A stretch of 11,731 nt of DNA, taken from the NCBI GenBank assembly GCA_011620465.1, contig WOZC01000141.1:4104-15834 (forward strand). The letters are read 5' to 3'. The translations under genes were made by a program, and so were the position numbers. Below are positions 6,000 through 11,731 of this stretch, piece after piece. Position 1 is the stretch's first letter; each line of letters starts with the position of its first letter. Source of the DNA: Anaerolineaceae bacterium. Its GTDB lineage: Bacteria; Chloroflexota; Anaerolineae; Anaerolineales; Anaerolineaceae. Under the pieces are notes generated by a model. That model saw only the letters and a list, made by a program, of their open reading frames with translations, did no database searches and had not been told where the DNA came from.

Positions 6000-7734
6000 T
6001 TTTCCAAAACTCTTCGATCAGAACTTTTTCTGCTTCGCGGTTCCAGGTATGGTTGGGTCCCATTTTTTCGGCTACCTTTGGGTAATTGTTGGCAACTTCT
6101 GCCAGAGAAAGCAGTGGGAGGTCTTCCAATTGGGGATAGATAACGATCTTGCCTGTAAAAATGCCAGACATCATCGCATCCATTCCTGCCACGGCTTGTT
6201 TCAGACCGCCAATCGCAGCTACGCTGAGATTGGGCGAGAGCGAGCCTGACCGGGCTTTTGACATGACCGTCTTTTGGTCAAAAACCGAGGAGCCGGAAGT
6301 ACCTGTCAACTGCATATTGTTCAGGAAGATGTTATTGAGGTCGATATTGATGGTGGTGCCATTAGATACGCCAGCAAAAAAATTGAGCATACCGTTTTTG
6401 CCTAACAATAACGCAGCGTTCTCCATAACCTTGCCATTAGGCACACATACGACCACATCTTCTGCCATTCTTCCATCAGAAAGTTCGCGGATAATTGCTG
6501 CCAGGTCTGTACCTTCTTTGCTGGTATTCACCAGGATGAGCTGCTTGCCGTTCTTTTCAGCAATTGGATCGCCATTTTGCCGCAAAGCCTGTAAACGCGC
6601 ATCGTTGAGATCTGTCACAACCACGGTCTTGGGTCCTGGCACAAGTTCGAGCGATCGCTGCACGTGCATTTGACCCATCGGACCAGCTCCGCCAACCACG
6701 ACGAGCAGCCCATCTGCCATTAATTCTGAGCGGTTGCGCTCTTCACCATAAGCCGCACTAATCTCTGTGCCCTTGGTGCCAATGTAGGTGGTGTAGTGGT
6801 AATGGATACGTCCGGCATCAATCACAACCAGGTTATCCAAAGGTTGATCACTGACAATATTGAGCGTGCCTCTGAACGCAATTTGCCTGGCGACTTCTGA
6901 AACAAATTCAGCGCTGCGCGGTTCAAGCAAGATGATGTCATCAAAGCCTTTTCCATTCGTCTTTTCCTGGGCAAAGGCGGCTATCTGGTCTTTTTCAAGG
7001 GTACCGACTTCAACAACCTCAGCCTGGGTGCGGCTGCGGACCAGCTCAAAAATTTGAGGCGGAGTGTTGCTCAGGTAGATCTTGCTGGGTTTTTCAAGCC
7101 CTTTTTCGAATGTGAACGATTTTTCAGAATGCAGGGGACCATTGATCCACATCAAGCCGCCATCCAGAGGGAACAAACGGCGTCTCTGGGTATAAGCAGC
7201 CTCAACGCAAGCCCAGGGTTCCGTCAGAGCAGACTCTGAGTAACCCAGCTCGCCTTGGATAGGGATCAAATATTCTGAATTATCCGCGTCAAAAATCTCT
7301 TTTCCAATCAGGTGATATTGGATCAAGCCACCAGGGATGGTGTATCCGTAGGCTGTGACAACCTTGTTGACATAAATATCAGGTTGGATTGCGAGTTTTT
7401 GACCAGGCGTGAAGCGGTCCTTCAGATTTTCGCCTGCCTTGATAACAGTAAGGGCTACTTCATGACCAAGTCTGGTGGGCTCAACCGAAAGGTCGCGGTT
7501 GTACAATTTTGGGTGCTGTCCACCTTGTTTGATCAATTTCACATCAGAAAAGCATAAGCCAACTGCATCGACCCTGACCAATATTTGATCGGGACCTGGT
7601 TCGGGCATCGGGAAGAGTTCAGGTTTTCCGTCCCTGCCGATATTCTCCAGACCTGCCCCATACATATTCCAGCCCCACACTTTTTCAGGAAGGGGGTAAT
7701 CTAAATCGATATAATTTTGGAATTTATTGTCCAT
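5992..7734 (-). CDS. Long zinc-type alcohol/polyol-phosphate dehydrogenase with a duplicated nucleotide-fold region
   Basis: This is a medium-chain dehydrogenase-like protein of 580 residues, where the family usually has 340-420. The N-terminal GroES-like domain has the zinc-site residues: Cys61 in GLCFSD, His91-Glu92 in LGHE, and Glu172 in TEPWAC. GKKW-type sorbose-1-phosphate reductases show a similar AIQP stretch, seen here at 115-118. Residues about 190-320 look like a Rossmann domain that lost its glycine loop (INGPLHSEKS). A second Rossmann region has an intact GGAGPMG at 348-354, an acidic strand end at Asp375, and a normal C-terminal half. It probably oxidises or reduces a sugar or polyol phosphate made by the PTS. 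The ATG at 7734 has AAAGGA six bases upstream, better than the frame extension to 7761. The exact substrate is unknown. Confidence 0.85.
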   Translation of the reverse strand: MDNKFQNYIDLDYPLPEKVWGWNMYGAGLENIGRDGKPELFPMPEPGPDQILVRVDAVGLCFSDVKLIKQGGQHPKLYNRDLSVEPTRLGHEVALTVIKAGENLKDRFTPGQKLAIQPDIYVNKVVTAYGYTIPGGLIQYHLIGKEIFDADNSEYLIPIQGELGYSESALTEPWACVEAAYTQRRRLFPLDGGLMWINGPLHSEKSFTFEKGLEKPSKIYLSNTPPQIFELVRSRTQAEVVEVGTLEKDQIAAFAQEKTNGKGFDDIILLEPRSAEFVSEVARQIAFRGTLNIVSDQPLDNLVVIDAGRIHYHYTTYIGTKGTEISAAYGEERNRSELMADGLLVVVGGAGPMGQMHVQRSLELVPGPKTVVVTDLNDARLQALRQNGDPIAEKNGKQLILVNTSKEGTDLAAIIRELSDGRMAEDVVVCVPNGKVMENAALLLGKNGMLNFFAGVSNGTTINIDLNNIFLNNMQLTGTSGSSVFDQKTVMSKARSGSLSPNLSVAAIGGLKQAVAGMDAMMSGIFTGKIVIYPQLEDLPLLSLAEVANNYPKVAEKMGPNHTWNREAEKVLIEEFWKND

Positions 7735-7740
7735 TTCAAG

Positions 7741-7746
7741 TCCTTT
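7741..7746 (-). promoter_or_regulatory. Ribosome binding site setting the dehydrogenase start
   Basis: AAAGGA six bases before the ATG at 7734 favours this start over the codon at 7761. Confidence 0.75.
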
Positions 7747-7771
7747 CTTGATAAGGGTCACTGCTTATTAT

Positions 7772-8200
7772 TTATGCGGCAAGTGCTTCAATAATTTCTG
7801 ACTTTTTAGCAGTTTTTGCCAGGAAATTTACGCGCTCAATTTCGTCGACCACATTGGCAAGGTTCTGCAGAATTCCAATATGTTCCTCAAAGGTCGCTGC
7901 AATCCCAACAACCAGGTAAACAAGCTCGCCATCTTCCCAGGGTACTCCATCGGGGATCTGGAGTACAGAGATACTGGTCTCCTTGATATATTTCAGATCG
8001 GGAAATTCCCCATGAGGGATGGCAACACCATTTCCGATCAAGGTCGACATGGTTTTTTCACGTGCAAGCATCCCTTTAACATAAGCAGATTCCACGCGAC
8101 CAGCCTGAACTAATAATTCACCTGCAGCTTGAATTGCCTCTTCTTTGGTTTGAACTTTCGAGTCTAAAAAAACAAGCTCCTCTGTTATTATACGAGACAC
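7772..8200 (-). CDS. mtlF: PTS sugar transporter subunit IIA, mannitol/fructose type
   Basis: This 142-residue cytoplasmic protein takes phosphate from HPr and passes it to IIB. The active-site histidine is His63 in AIPHG. A second conserved histidine is His107 in EEHIGIL. The length matches stand-alone mannitol IIA (MtlF) proteins. The start is GTG, with AGGAGG about five bases upstream. It follows the IIB gene by 63 bases and is 37 bases before the dehydrogenase gene. The combination with a mannitol-type IIC and IIB makes it the cognate IIA. Whether the transported sugar is mannitol is not shown, so the symbol refers to the family. Confidence 0.9.
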   Translation of the reverse strand: MSRIITEELVFLDSKVQTKEEAIQAAGELLVQAGRVESAYVKGMLAREKTMSTLIGNGVAIPHGEFPDLKYIKETSISVLQIPDGVPWEDGELVYLVVGIAATFEEHIGILQNLANVVDEIERVNFLAKTAKKSEIIEALAA

Positions 8201-8256
8201 AATAACCCTCCTATTGGGGATGTCTTTAGCAATGAAGAAATCATAGTAGCTGTAAT

Positions 8257-8274
8257 AAAATCGCTAGTTAGCGA
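8257..8274 (-). terminator. Small hairpin with T run overlapping the IIB stop codon
   Basis: On the minus strand TCGCTA (8274-8269) and TAGCGA (8266-8261) are inverted repeats two bases apart. A realistic fold has five pairs and a four-base loop, followed by TTTT. It includes the stop codon of the IIB gene. It is short, so at most a weak attenuator or 3' end stabiliser. Confidence 0.3.
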
Positions 8275-8587
8275 CAATTTCCTTCCCGTCTTTAATGTCA
8301 GCTACCAATTTATCGAACAATGGATCATTGAAGAAAAACTTAAAACTCAACACAACTGCTTCCGGGGCTTTTGATTTGACTGATTTTTTAACACCCTCGT
8401 GGCAGATGATGAATTTTGTTTTGGGATCTAAATTCGAAACCGCTTTATGAAAAATGTTTATATGATCCAGTTTAGCTTCCTTCAGTTTTTTCTTCATGGC
8501 ATTGACGGTCATCAGGCTTGATCCAATTCCAGCTTCGCAGGCCACTACGATTTGGTCAATATCTTTTGCTTCAATTTTGCTATTCAT
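8264..8587 (-). CDS. PTS sugar transporter subunit IIB, mannitol type
   Basis: This is a 107-residue cytoplasmic IIB protein. The phosphorylated cysteine is Cys17 in VACEAGIGSS, matching the CDAGMGSS loop of mannitol IIB. The rest has the alternating strand-helix pattern of the domain. In E. coli the IIB domain is fused to IIC in MtlA; here it is a separate gene. The frame opens at 8635, but the ATG at 8587 is preferred: GGAG lies nine bases upstream, and the longer version would begin inside the right arm of a strong hairpin. It passes phosphate from IIA to the sugar bound by IIC. Confidence 0.9.
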   Translation of the reverse strand: MNSKIEAKDIDQIVVACEAGIGSSLMTVNAMKKKLKEAKLDHINIFHKAVSNLDPKTKFIICHEGVKKSVKSKAPEAVVLSFKFFFNDPLFDKLVADIKDGKEIVAN

Positions 8588-8596
8588 ATTCAATTT

Positions 8597-8600
8597 CTCC
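8597..8600 (-). promoter_or_regulatory. Ribosome binding site setting the IIB start
   Basis: GGAG lies nine bases before the ATG at 8587 and shortly after the hairpin at 8606-8636. This places the IIB start after the hairpin rather than at 8635. Confidence 0.7.
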
Positions 8601-8605
8601 AAAAC

Positions 8606-8636
8606 CGTGTTCAGGCAAACAAGTTGCCTGAACACG
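8606..8636 (-). terminator. Perfect 13-bp intercistronic hairpin between IIC and IIB
   Basis: On the minus strand CGTGTTCAGGCAA (8636-8624) pairs without mismatch with TTGCCTGAACACG (8618-8606) around a five-base loop. It is followed by GTTTTGG, a short T run, and then the GGAG of the IIB gene. The T run is too short for a strong terminator. A partial terminator, a 3' stability element protecting the IIC message, or a processing site are all plausible. Confidence 0.65.
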
Positions 8637-8664
8637 TCTCTTCTAACGAACTAAATCAGTATTT

Positions 8665-9720
8665 TTACAATTCTGCTTCAACAGCTTCTTCAACTGTTTC
8701 TTCTTCTTCTTCTTTTACTGGCCAGCGTTTCAGAATTAACACACCAACTAAGAAGGAGGCAACCGCACCGATCAAAACACCCATCAAAACCTGGAAATGC
8801 CAGCCTTTGGGGGTCATGGCAATATAGGCGAAGATTGAGCCTGGTGATGGGGTGGCAACCAAACCTGCATCAGTAATTACCCACCAGAAGTTGGCGAGGA
8901 TCGCACCAGCATACATGGCCAGGATCATGATAGGGTGGGCAAGTACGTAGGGGAAATAGATCTCGTGAATGCCGCCGAGGAAGTGGATGATGATAGCACC
9001 AGGTGCGGATTGCTTGAGCATGCCCTTACCGGCAACAGTATAGGCTAATAGCAAACCTAAACCGGGACCAGGATTACTTTCGAGCATGAAATGGATTGCT
9101 CGACCAGTTTCCTGGGAGGCAACTGCACCAAGAGGAGCCAGAACACCGATGTTCAAAGCGTTGTTCAAGAAGAGAACCTTGGCAGGTTCAATAATCAGGG
9201 CAACCAAGGGCAGCAACTTGATATTGACCAACCACTGGACAACAGCGCCGAAGGCGTCGCTGATGGCAGTGACAACTGGACCCATGACAAGCAAGGCAAA
9301 CAAGACCAGAAGTACACCAATGATACCCATCGAGAAGTTGTTGATCAGGAGCTCAAAGCCAACGGGCATTCTGGGCTCCATCCATTCGTCAAACTTCTTC
9401 AGGATCCAGGCGGACAGGGGACCCATGATCATCGCGCCCAATAACTGGGGAATTGTAGAGCCAACGATAGCACCCATTGTAGTCAGAGCGCCCATGACAC
9501 CACCACGCTGACCATGAATCATATAACCACCGGTATAACCAATCAGGATCGGCAACAGGTAATTGAGGATTGGGCCAACCAGAGCAGAGAACCTTTCGTT
9601 CGGGATCCAGCCGGTCGCGATAAACATTGCAGTGATCAACCCCCAGGCGATGAAAGCACCGAGGTTTGGAACAACCATTGATGCCATAAAACCGCCGTAC
9701 TTTTGAATTCTTTCTTTCAT
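8665..9720 (-). CDS. mtlA: PTS sugar transporter subunit IIC, mannitol type
   Basis: This 351-residue integral membrane permease binds the sugar and moves it inward while IIB phosphorylates it. It follows the IIC domain of E. coli MtlA nearly from end to end: MVVPNLGAFIAWG at 15-27, LIGYTGG at 59-65, NNFSMGIIG at 127-135, EPAKVLFLNNALN at 178-190, and HFLGGIHEIYFPYVL at 246-260. Glu253 in GIHE matches the substrate-binding glutamate of that family. Unlike E. coli MtlA it stops after IIC; IIB and IIA are separate genes downstream. The tail (336-351) is mostly glutamate, coded partly by a GAA repeat. The ATG has AAGGAG five bases upstream. The sugar could be mannitol or a related alditol. Confidence 0.93.
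   Translation of the reverse strand: MKERIQKYGGFMASMVVPNLGAFIAWGLITAMFIATGWIPNERFSALVGPILNYLLPILIGYTGGYMIHGQRGGVMGALTTMGAIVGSTIPQLLGAMIMGPLSAWILKKFDEWMEPRMPVGFELLINNFSMGIIGVLLVLFALLVMGPVVTAISDAFGAVVQWLVNIKLLPLVALIIEPAKVLFLNNALNIGVLAPLGAVASQETGRAIHFMLESNPGPGLGLLLAYTVAGKGMLKQSAPGAIIIHFLGGIHEIYFPYVLAHPIMILAMYAGAILANFWWVITDAGLVATPSPGSIFAYIAMTPKGWHFQVLMGVLIGAVASFLVGVLILKRWPVKEEEEETVEEAVEAEL
8697..8716 (-). repeat. GAA trinucleotide repeat in the IIC tail
   Basis: A run of TTC triplets on the plus strand (GAA on the coding strand) codes for the glutamate string at about residues 336-341 of the IIC protein. Such a tract could change length by slippage, in steps that keep the frame when whole triplets are gained or lost. 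Confidence 0.5.
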
Positions 9721-9796
9721 GATTTCTCCTTATATTTTATTTTGGAATTAAGTAAAGATTAAAACATGAGACTAAGGATCAATAACTGAACTAAAA

Positions 9797-9804
9797 CCTC
9801 CTTT
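9797..9804 (-). promoter_or_regulatory. Orphan Shine-Dalgarno sequence in the PTS leader
   Basis: AAAGGAGG on the minus strand is as strong as any ribosome site in the window, but no gene starts at a normal distance. The nearest start, TTG at 9782-9780, is 14 bases away and opens a frame of only seven codons. See the findings for possible roles. Confidence 0.4.
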
Positions 9805-9826
9805 CGAGACCGCAACTATGTAAAAT

Positions 9827-9858
9827 TATTACGAGATCACGCAAAAAAGAGCGTAATA
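9827..9858. promoter_or_regulatory. Inverted repeat at the predicted transcript start
   Basis: TATTACG (9827-9833) and CGTAATA (9852-9858) are perfect inverted repeats, 18 bases apart. With a two-base bulge the match extends further outward. The position just downstream of the TATAAT suits a repressor operator or a leader hairpin. No regulator gene lies in the window. Confidence 0.35.
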
Positions 9859-9861
9859 GTA

Positions 9862-9889
9862 ATTATATACAAATCGAAGAAACCCACAA
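9862..9889 (-). promoter_or_regulatory. Candidate sigma-70-type promoter for the PTS operon
   Basis: TATAAT (9867-9862) is a perfect -10 box. TTGTGG (9889-9884) stands 16 bases upstream as a poor -35 box. Transcription would start near 9855, giving a leader of about 135 bases before the IIC start. An inverted repeat (9858-9852 with 9833-9827) lies at the expected start and could be an operator. Confidence 0.5.
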
Positions 9890-9978
9890 GACAGTACTGC
9901 AAAAATTCCATCAACAGAATATGTATTAATGTTAGCGTATTTTACCCGATAAAACCAATTTTCAGGTTAAATTCCACA

Positions 9979-10007
9979 AATAAGGTAAAAGTAACTTTTC
10001 AAGTCAA
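9979..10007 (-). promoter_or_regulatory. Second, weaker promoter candidate with a palindrome in the spacer
   Basis: TTGACT (10007-10002) is a good -35 box, but 17 bases on there is only CTTATT (9984-9979). The spacer holds the 13-base palindrome AAAAGTAACTTTT (9987-9999), a possible operator. It lies about 250 bases before IIC, so a transcript from here would cross the other promoter. Confidence 0.3.
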
Positions 10008-10026
10008 ACACTAATATTCTTCTTAG

Positions 10027-11731
10027 TTATAGTATACCAATTAACTCCTGGTGGGCCTTACGCAAAGTTACGGCATCGATTTTTTCCACTCTGCGGTCAT
10101 AGGTCAAAAACCCGTTGATTTCAGTCTCGGTATCACTGGTTTGAGTATAAATGGCAGCGCAGAGACCCTTGGAAACCAGTGGTTTGACTTGCTGCTCCAA
10201 CAAATTCAGATAAGCTGTTGTCAGTGATTCCGCATCCTGGTAATGACCATAGCCAAAGCGTTCGCGGTCAGTGTAGACATGTCCGGGAACCCGCATGGTG
10301 TAGCCGCCAAATTCAGTTACAGCCAGGATGCGATCGTCTGGTATGCGCGCACTCAGAGGTTTCACGTAAACATGCCGGCTTTGGAAATCACCCCCACCCT
10401 GGTCAAACCAACCTGAGGCATGGTCGACCAGGCGGGTTGGGTCCAGCGTTTTAACCCATTCGGCTATGCGAATAGCGTTGAACTGTCCCCAGCTTTCATT
10501 GAAAGGTACCCAAACTCCGATGCATGGACAGTTGTAGAGCGTTTCAACCAAATCCTGGAGCTCGGTACGGAATTCTTCCCTGTTTTTTGGGTCTTCACGA
10601 CCAAAACGCTTGAGGCGATGCTGATCGTAGCGATGGATACCGGAGGTAAAGGTGAACAAAACAACGGCGTCTTTGGTGGTTCTTCCTCCGTTGGGCATGT
10701 CCTGCCAAACAATCAATCCCAACTTGTCACAGGCATGATACCAGCGCAGTGGTTCGACTTTAACATGCTTACGGATCATATTACAGCCAATTTTTTTGGC
10801 ATATTTGATGTCAAAAAGCATGGCTTCCTCAGATGGTGGTGTATAGAGCCCTTCCGGGAAGTAGCCTTGGTCCAGGGGTCCGTATTGAAAAATTGGCTCA
10901 TTGTTGAGCGTGAAGCGCCAGAAACCGCTTGCATCCCTGCTTTTACCGAATTTCCGCATGGCGAAATAGCTCCCAACCTGATCGATCGGCTTTTCATCCT
11001 CTACTAAACGCACTTCCAGGTCGTAGAGATAGGGATGATCGGGATGCCAGAGTTTGGCATCGGGCAAGTGAAAAATCAGCGTGCTTTTCAGGCTGCCCCT
11101 GGCTCGTGCGACTTCTTCGCCCTCAAAACTGGCGATGGCTTCGAGCTTACAGAAGCTCTCCAAGGTTTCGTCACTGACTGCCACCTTCAGTTCCAGCATA
11201 TTGGTATCGATGGCTGGCGTGATCTTCAGCGAGCGGATGTGCTTTGTGGGTAATACTTCCAGCCAGACGGTTTGCCAGATGCCTGAAACTGATGTGTACC
11301 AGATGCCGCCAGGATGAAGGCGCTGCTTTCCTTTTTGATGCAAAGCTGCCTCGGTTTCGTCCTGGACCATGACAACCAGTGTGTTCTGTCCTTCTTGAAG
11401 TGCCGGGGTGATATCAAAACTAAAGGGCAAAAAGCCACCCCAGTGACTGCCAACCTGTATTCCGTTGACCCATATCTGGCAGAAAAAATCCACCGCGCCG
11501 AAGTGGAGCATGACCACCTGGTCTGGATTGTGGTTGACCTCAAATTGACGCTGATACCAGAGTTTTTCGTCCGGCTGCAGCACGCGCTCGACTCCGGACA
11601 AGACTGATTCAGGCGCAAAAGGCACCAGGATCTTTCCGTCAAATTGGGAAGGTTGGGGCAGAGTTTGGGGTTGAATGCAGTAATCCCACAAGCCATTCAA
11701 ATTTAGCCATCGTTCACGCTTCATCTGAGGG
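10027..11731 (-). CDS. Glycoside hydrolase family 2 protein (beta-galactosidase/beta-glucuronidase-like), 5' end outside the window
   Basis: This enzyme should cleave a beta-linked sugar from the non-reducing end. Counting from the ATG at 11724, it has an N-terminal jelly-roll sugar-binding domain (about 1-160, with RERWLNLNGLWDY at 3-15), an Ig-like domain (about 160-260) and a TIM barrel (about 260-565). The acid/base is Glu410 in PFNESWG, and the nucleophile is Glu471 in TEFGG. Both are present, so it should be active. In family 2 the words before RERWLNLNG usually read PRPQ. The two codons before this ATG read Pro-Gln, so the real start probably lies beyond the right edge. A signal peptide cannot be judged. 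It is 306 bases from the PTS operon on the same strand and may supply a sugar to it. The exact substrate is unknown. Confidence 0.9.
   Translation of the reverse strand, partial: PQMKRERWLNLNGLWDYCIQPQTLPQPSQFDGKILVPFAPESVLSGVERVLQPDEKLWYQRQFEVNHNPDQVVMLHFGAVDFFCQIWVNGIQVGSHWGGFLPFSFDITPALQEGQNTLVVMVQDETEAALHQKGKQRLHPGGIWYTSVSGIWQTVWLEVLPTKHIRSLKITPAIDTNMLELKVAVSDETLESFCKLEAIASFEGEEVARARGSLKSTLIFHLPDAKLWHPDHPYLYDLEVRLVEDEKPIDQVGSYFAMRKFGKSRDASGFWRFTLNNEPIFQYGPLDQGYFPEGLYTPPSEEAMLFDIKYAKKIGCNMIRKHVKVEPLRWYHACDKLGLIVWQDMPNGGRTTKDAVVLFTFTSGIHRYDQHRLKRFGREDPKNREEFRTELQDLVETLYNCPCIGVWVPFNESWGQFNAIRIAEWVKTLDPTRLVDHASGWFDQGGGDFQSRHVYVKPLSARIPDDRILAVTEFGGYTMRVPGHVYTDRERFGYGHYQDAESLTTAYLNLLEQQVKPLVSKGLCAAIYTQTSDTETEINGFLTYDRRVEKIDAVTLRKAHQELIGIL

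Larger units (their letters stand above)
9721..10026 (-). promoter_or_regulatory. AT-rich intergenic control region of the PTS operon
   Basis: This 306-base gap between the hydrolase gene and the IIC gene has no credible reading frame. It is clearly richer in A and T than the genes. It holds two candidate promoters, a palindrome near the upstream one, an inverted repeat just after the downstream one, and a strong Shine-Dalgarno sequence with no gene behind it. No clear terminator for the hydrolase gene is visible. Confidence 0.6.

Noticed and set aside
6149..6673. Plus-strand open frame of 174 codons
   Set aside because: It lies wholly within the dehydrogenase gene on the other strand, has no recognisable domain, and the minus-strand gene has clear motifs and a ribosome site.
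9759..9782. Seven-codon TTG frame after the orphan Shine-Dalgarno as a leader peptide gene
   Set aside because: The spacing is 14 bases, the start codon is weak, and there is no run of control codons, so it is not listed as a gene.
10420..11007. Plus-strand open frame of 195 codons
   Set aside because: It is antisense to the family 2 hydrolase and overlaps its catalytic barrel. There is no independent support.
11226..11696. Second minus-strand frame within the hydrolase gene
   Set aside because: It is in a different frame from the hydrolase, has no domain, and its composition is that of an out-of-frame reading.
1..11731. tRNA or rRNA genes, CRISPR arrays, transposase genes, defence genes
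   Set aside because: I looked for cloverleaf patterns, regularly spaced repeats and transposase or nuclease motifs and found none. The window is a metabolic operon.

Overview
All genes I can support lie on the minus strand, so transcription runs from the right edge to the left. The window holds one long run of eleven tightly packed genes (about 9720 down to 381). Upstream of it, across a roughly 300-base gap, is one glycoside hydrolase gene cut by the right edge. Strong Shine-Dalgarno sequences, one TTG and two GTG starts, short gaps and small overlaps are typical of a bacterium. The base composition looks balanced by eye. I see no marker that fixes the taxon. A Chloroflexota (Anaerolineae-like) or Bacillota-like anaerobe is a guess from gene content only.

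Layout in order of transcription: (1) 11731-10027, a family 2 glycoside hydrolase whose true start is beyond the window. (2) 10026-9721, an AT-rich gap with candidate promoters, two dyads and an unused-looking Shine-Dalgarno. (3) 9720-7772, a mannitol-type phosphotransferase (PTS) permease split into three proteins: IIC, IIB and IIA. (4) 7734-5992, an unusually long zinc-type dehydrogenase that appears to carry two nucleotide-fold regions. (5) 5999-5577, a small four-helix membrane protein of unknown function. (6) 5580-4657, a PfkB kinase of the 1-phosphofructokinase/tagatose-6-phosphate kinase type. (7) 4647-4297, an unrecognised 116-residue protein. (8) 4295-3669, a histidine-family phosphatase. 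(9) 3654-2683, a Gfo/Idh/MocA oxidoreductase. (10) 2653-1958, a NanE-type N-acetylmannosamine-6-phosphate epimerase. (11) 1892-381, an FGGY carbohydrate kinase. A strong intrinsic terminator follows at 376-345. The last 344 bases at the left hold no gene, but contain a decayed copy of the terminator, a G-quadruplex-type G-rich tract and a long-range inverted repeat.

How it may work together (inference): the PTS brings in and phosphorylates an alditol or related sugar. The dehydrogenase oxidises the polyol phosphate to a ketose phosphate, and the PfkB kinase makes the bisphosphate that enters glycolysis. This resembles the galactitol and sorbose pathways more than the classical mannitol one, since no MtlD-type dehydrogenase is present in the window. 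The second half of the operon (Gfo/Idh/MocA, NanE, FGGY kinase) points to further sugars, including an amino sugar phosphate, so the operon may serve several breakdown products of a host or plant glycan. Hairpins between IIC and IIB, at the IIB stop, and between nanE and the FGGY kinase could tune the relative amounts of the products.
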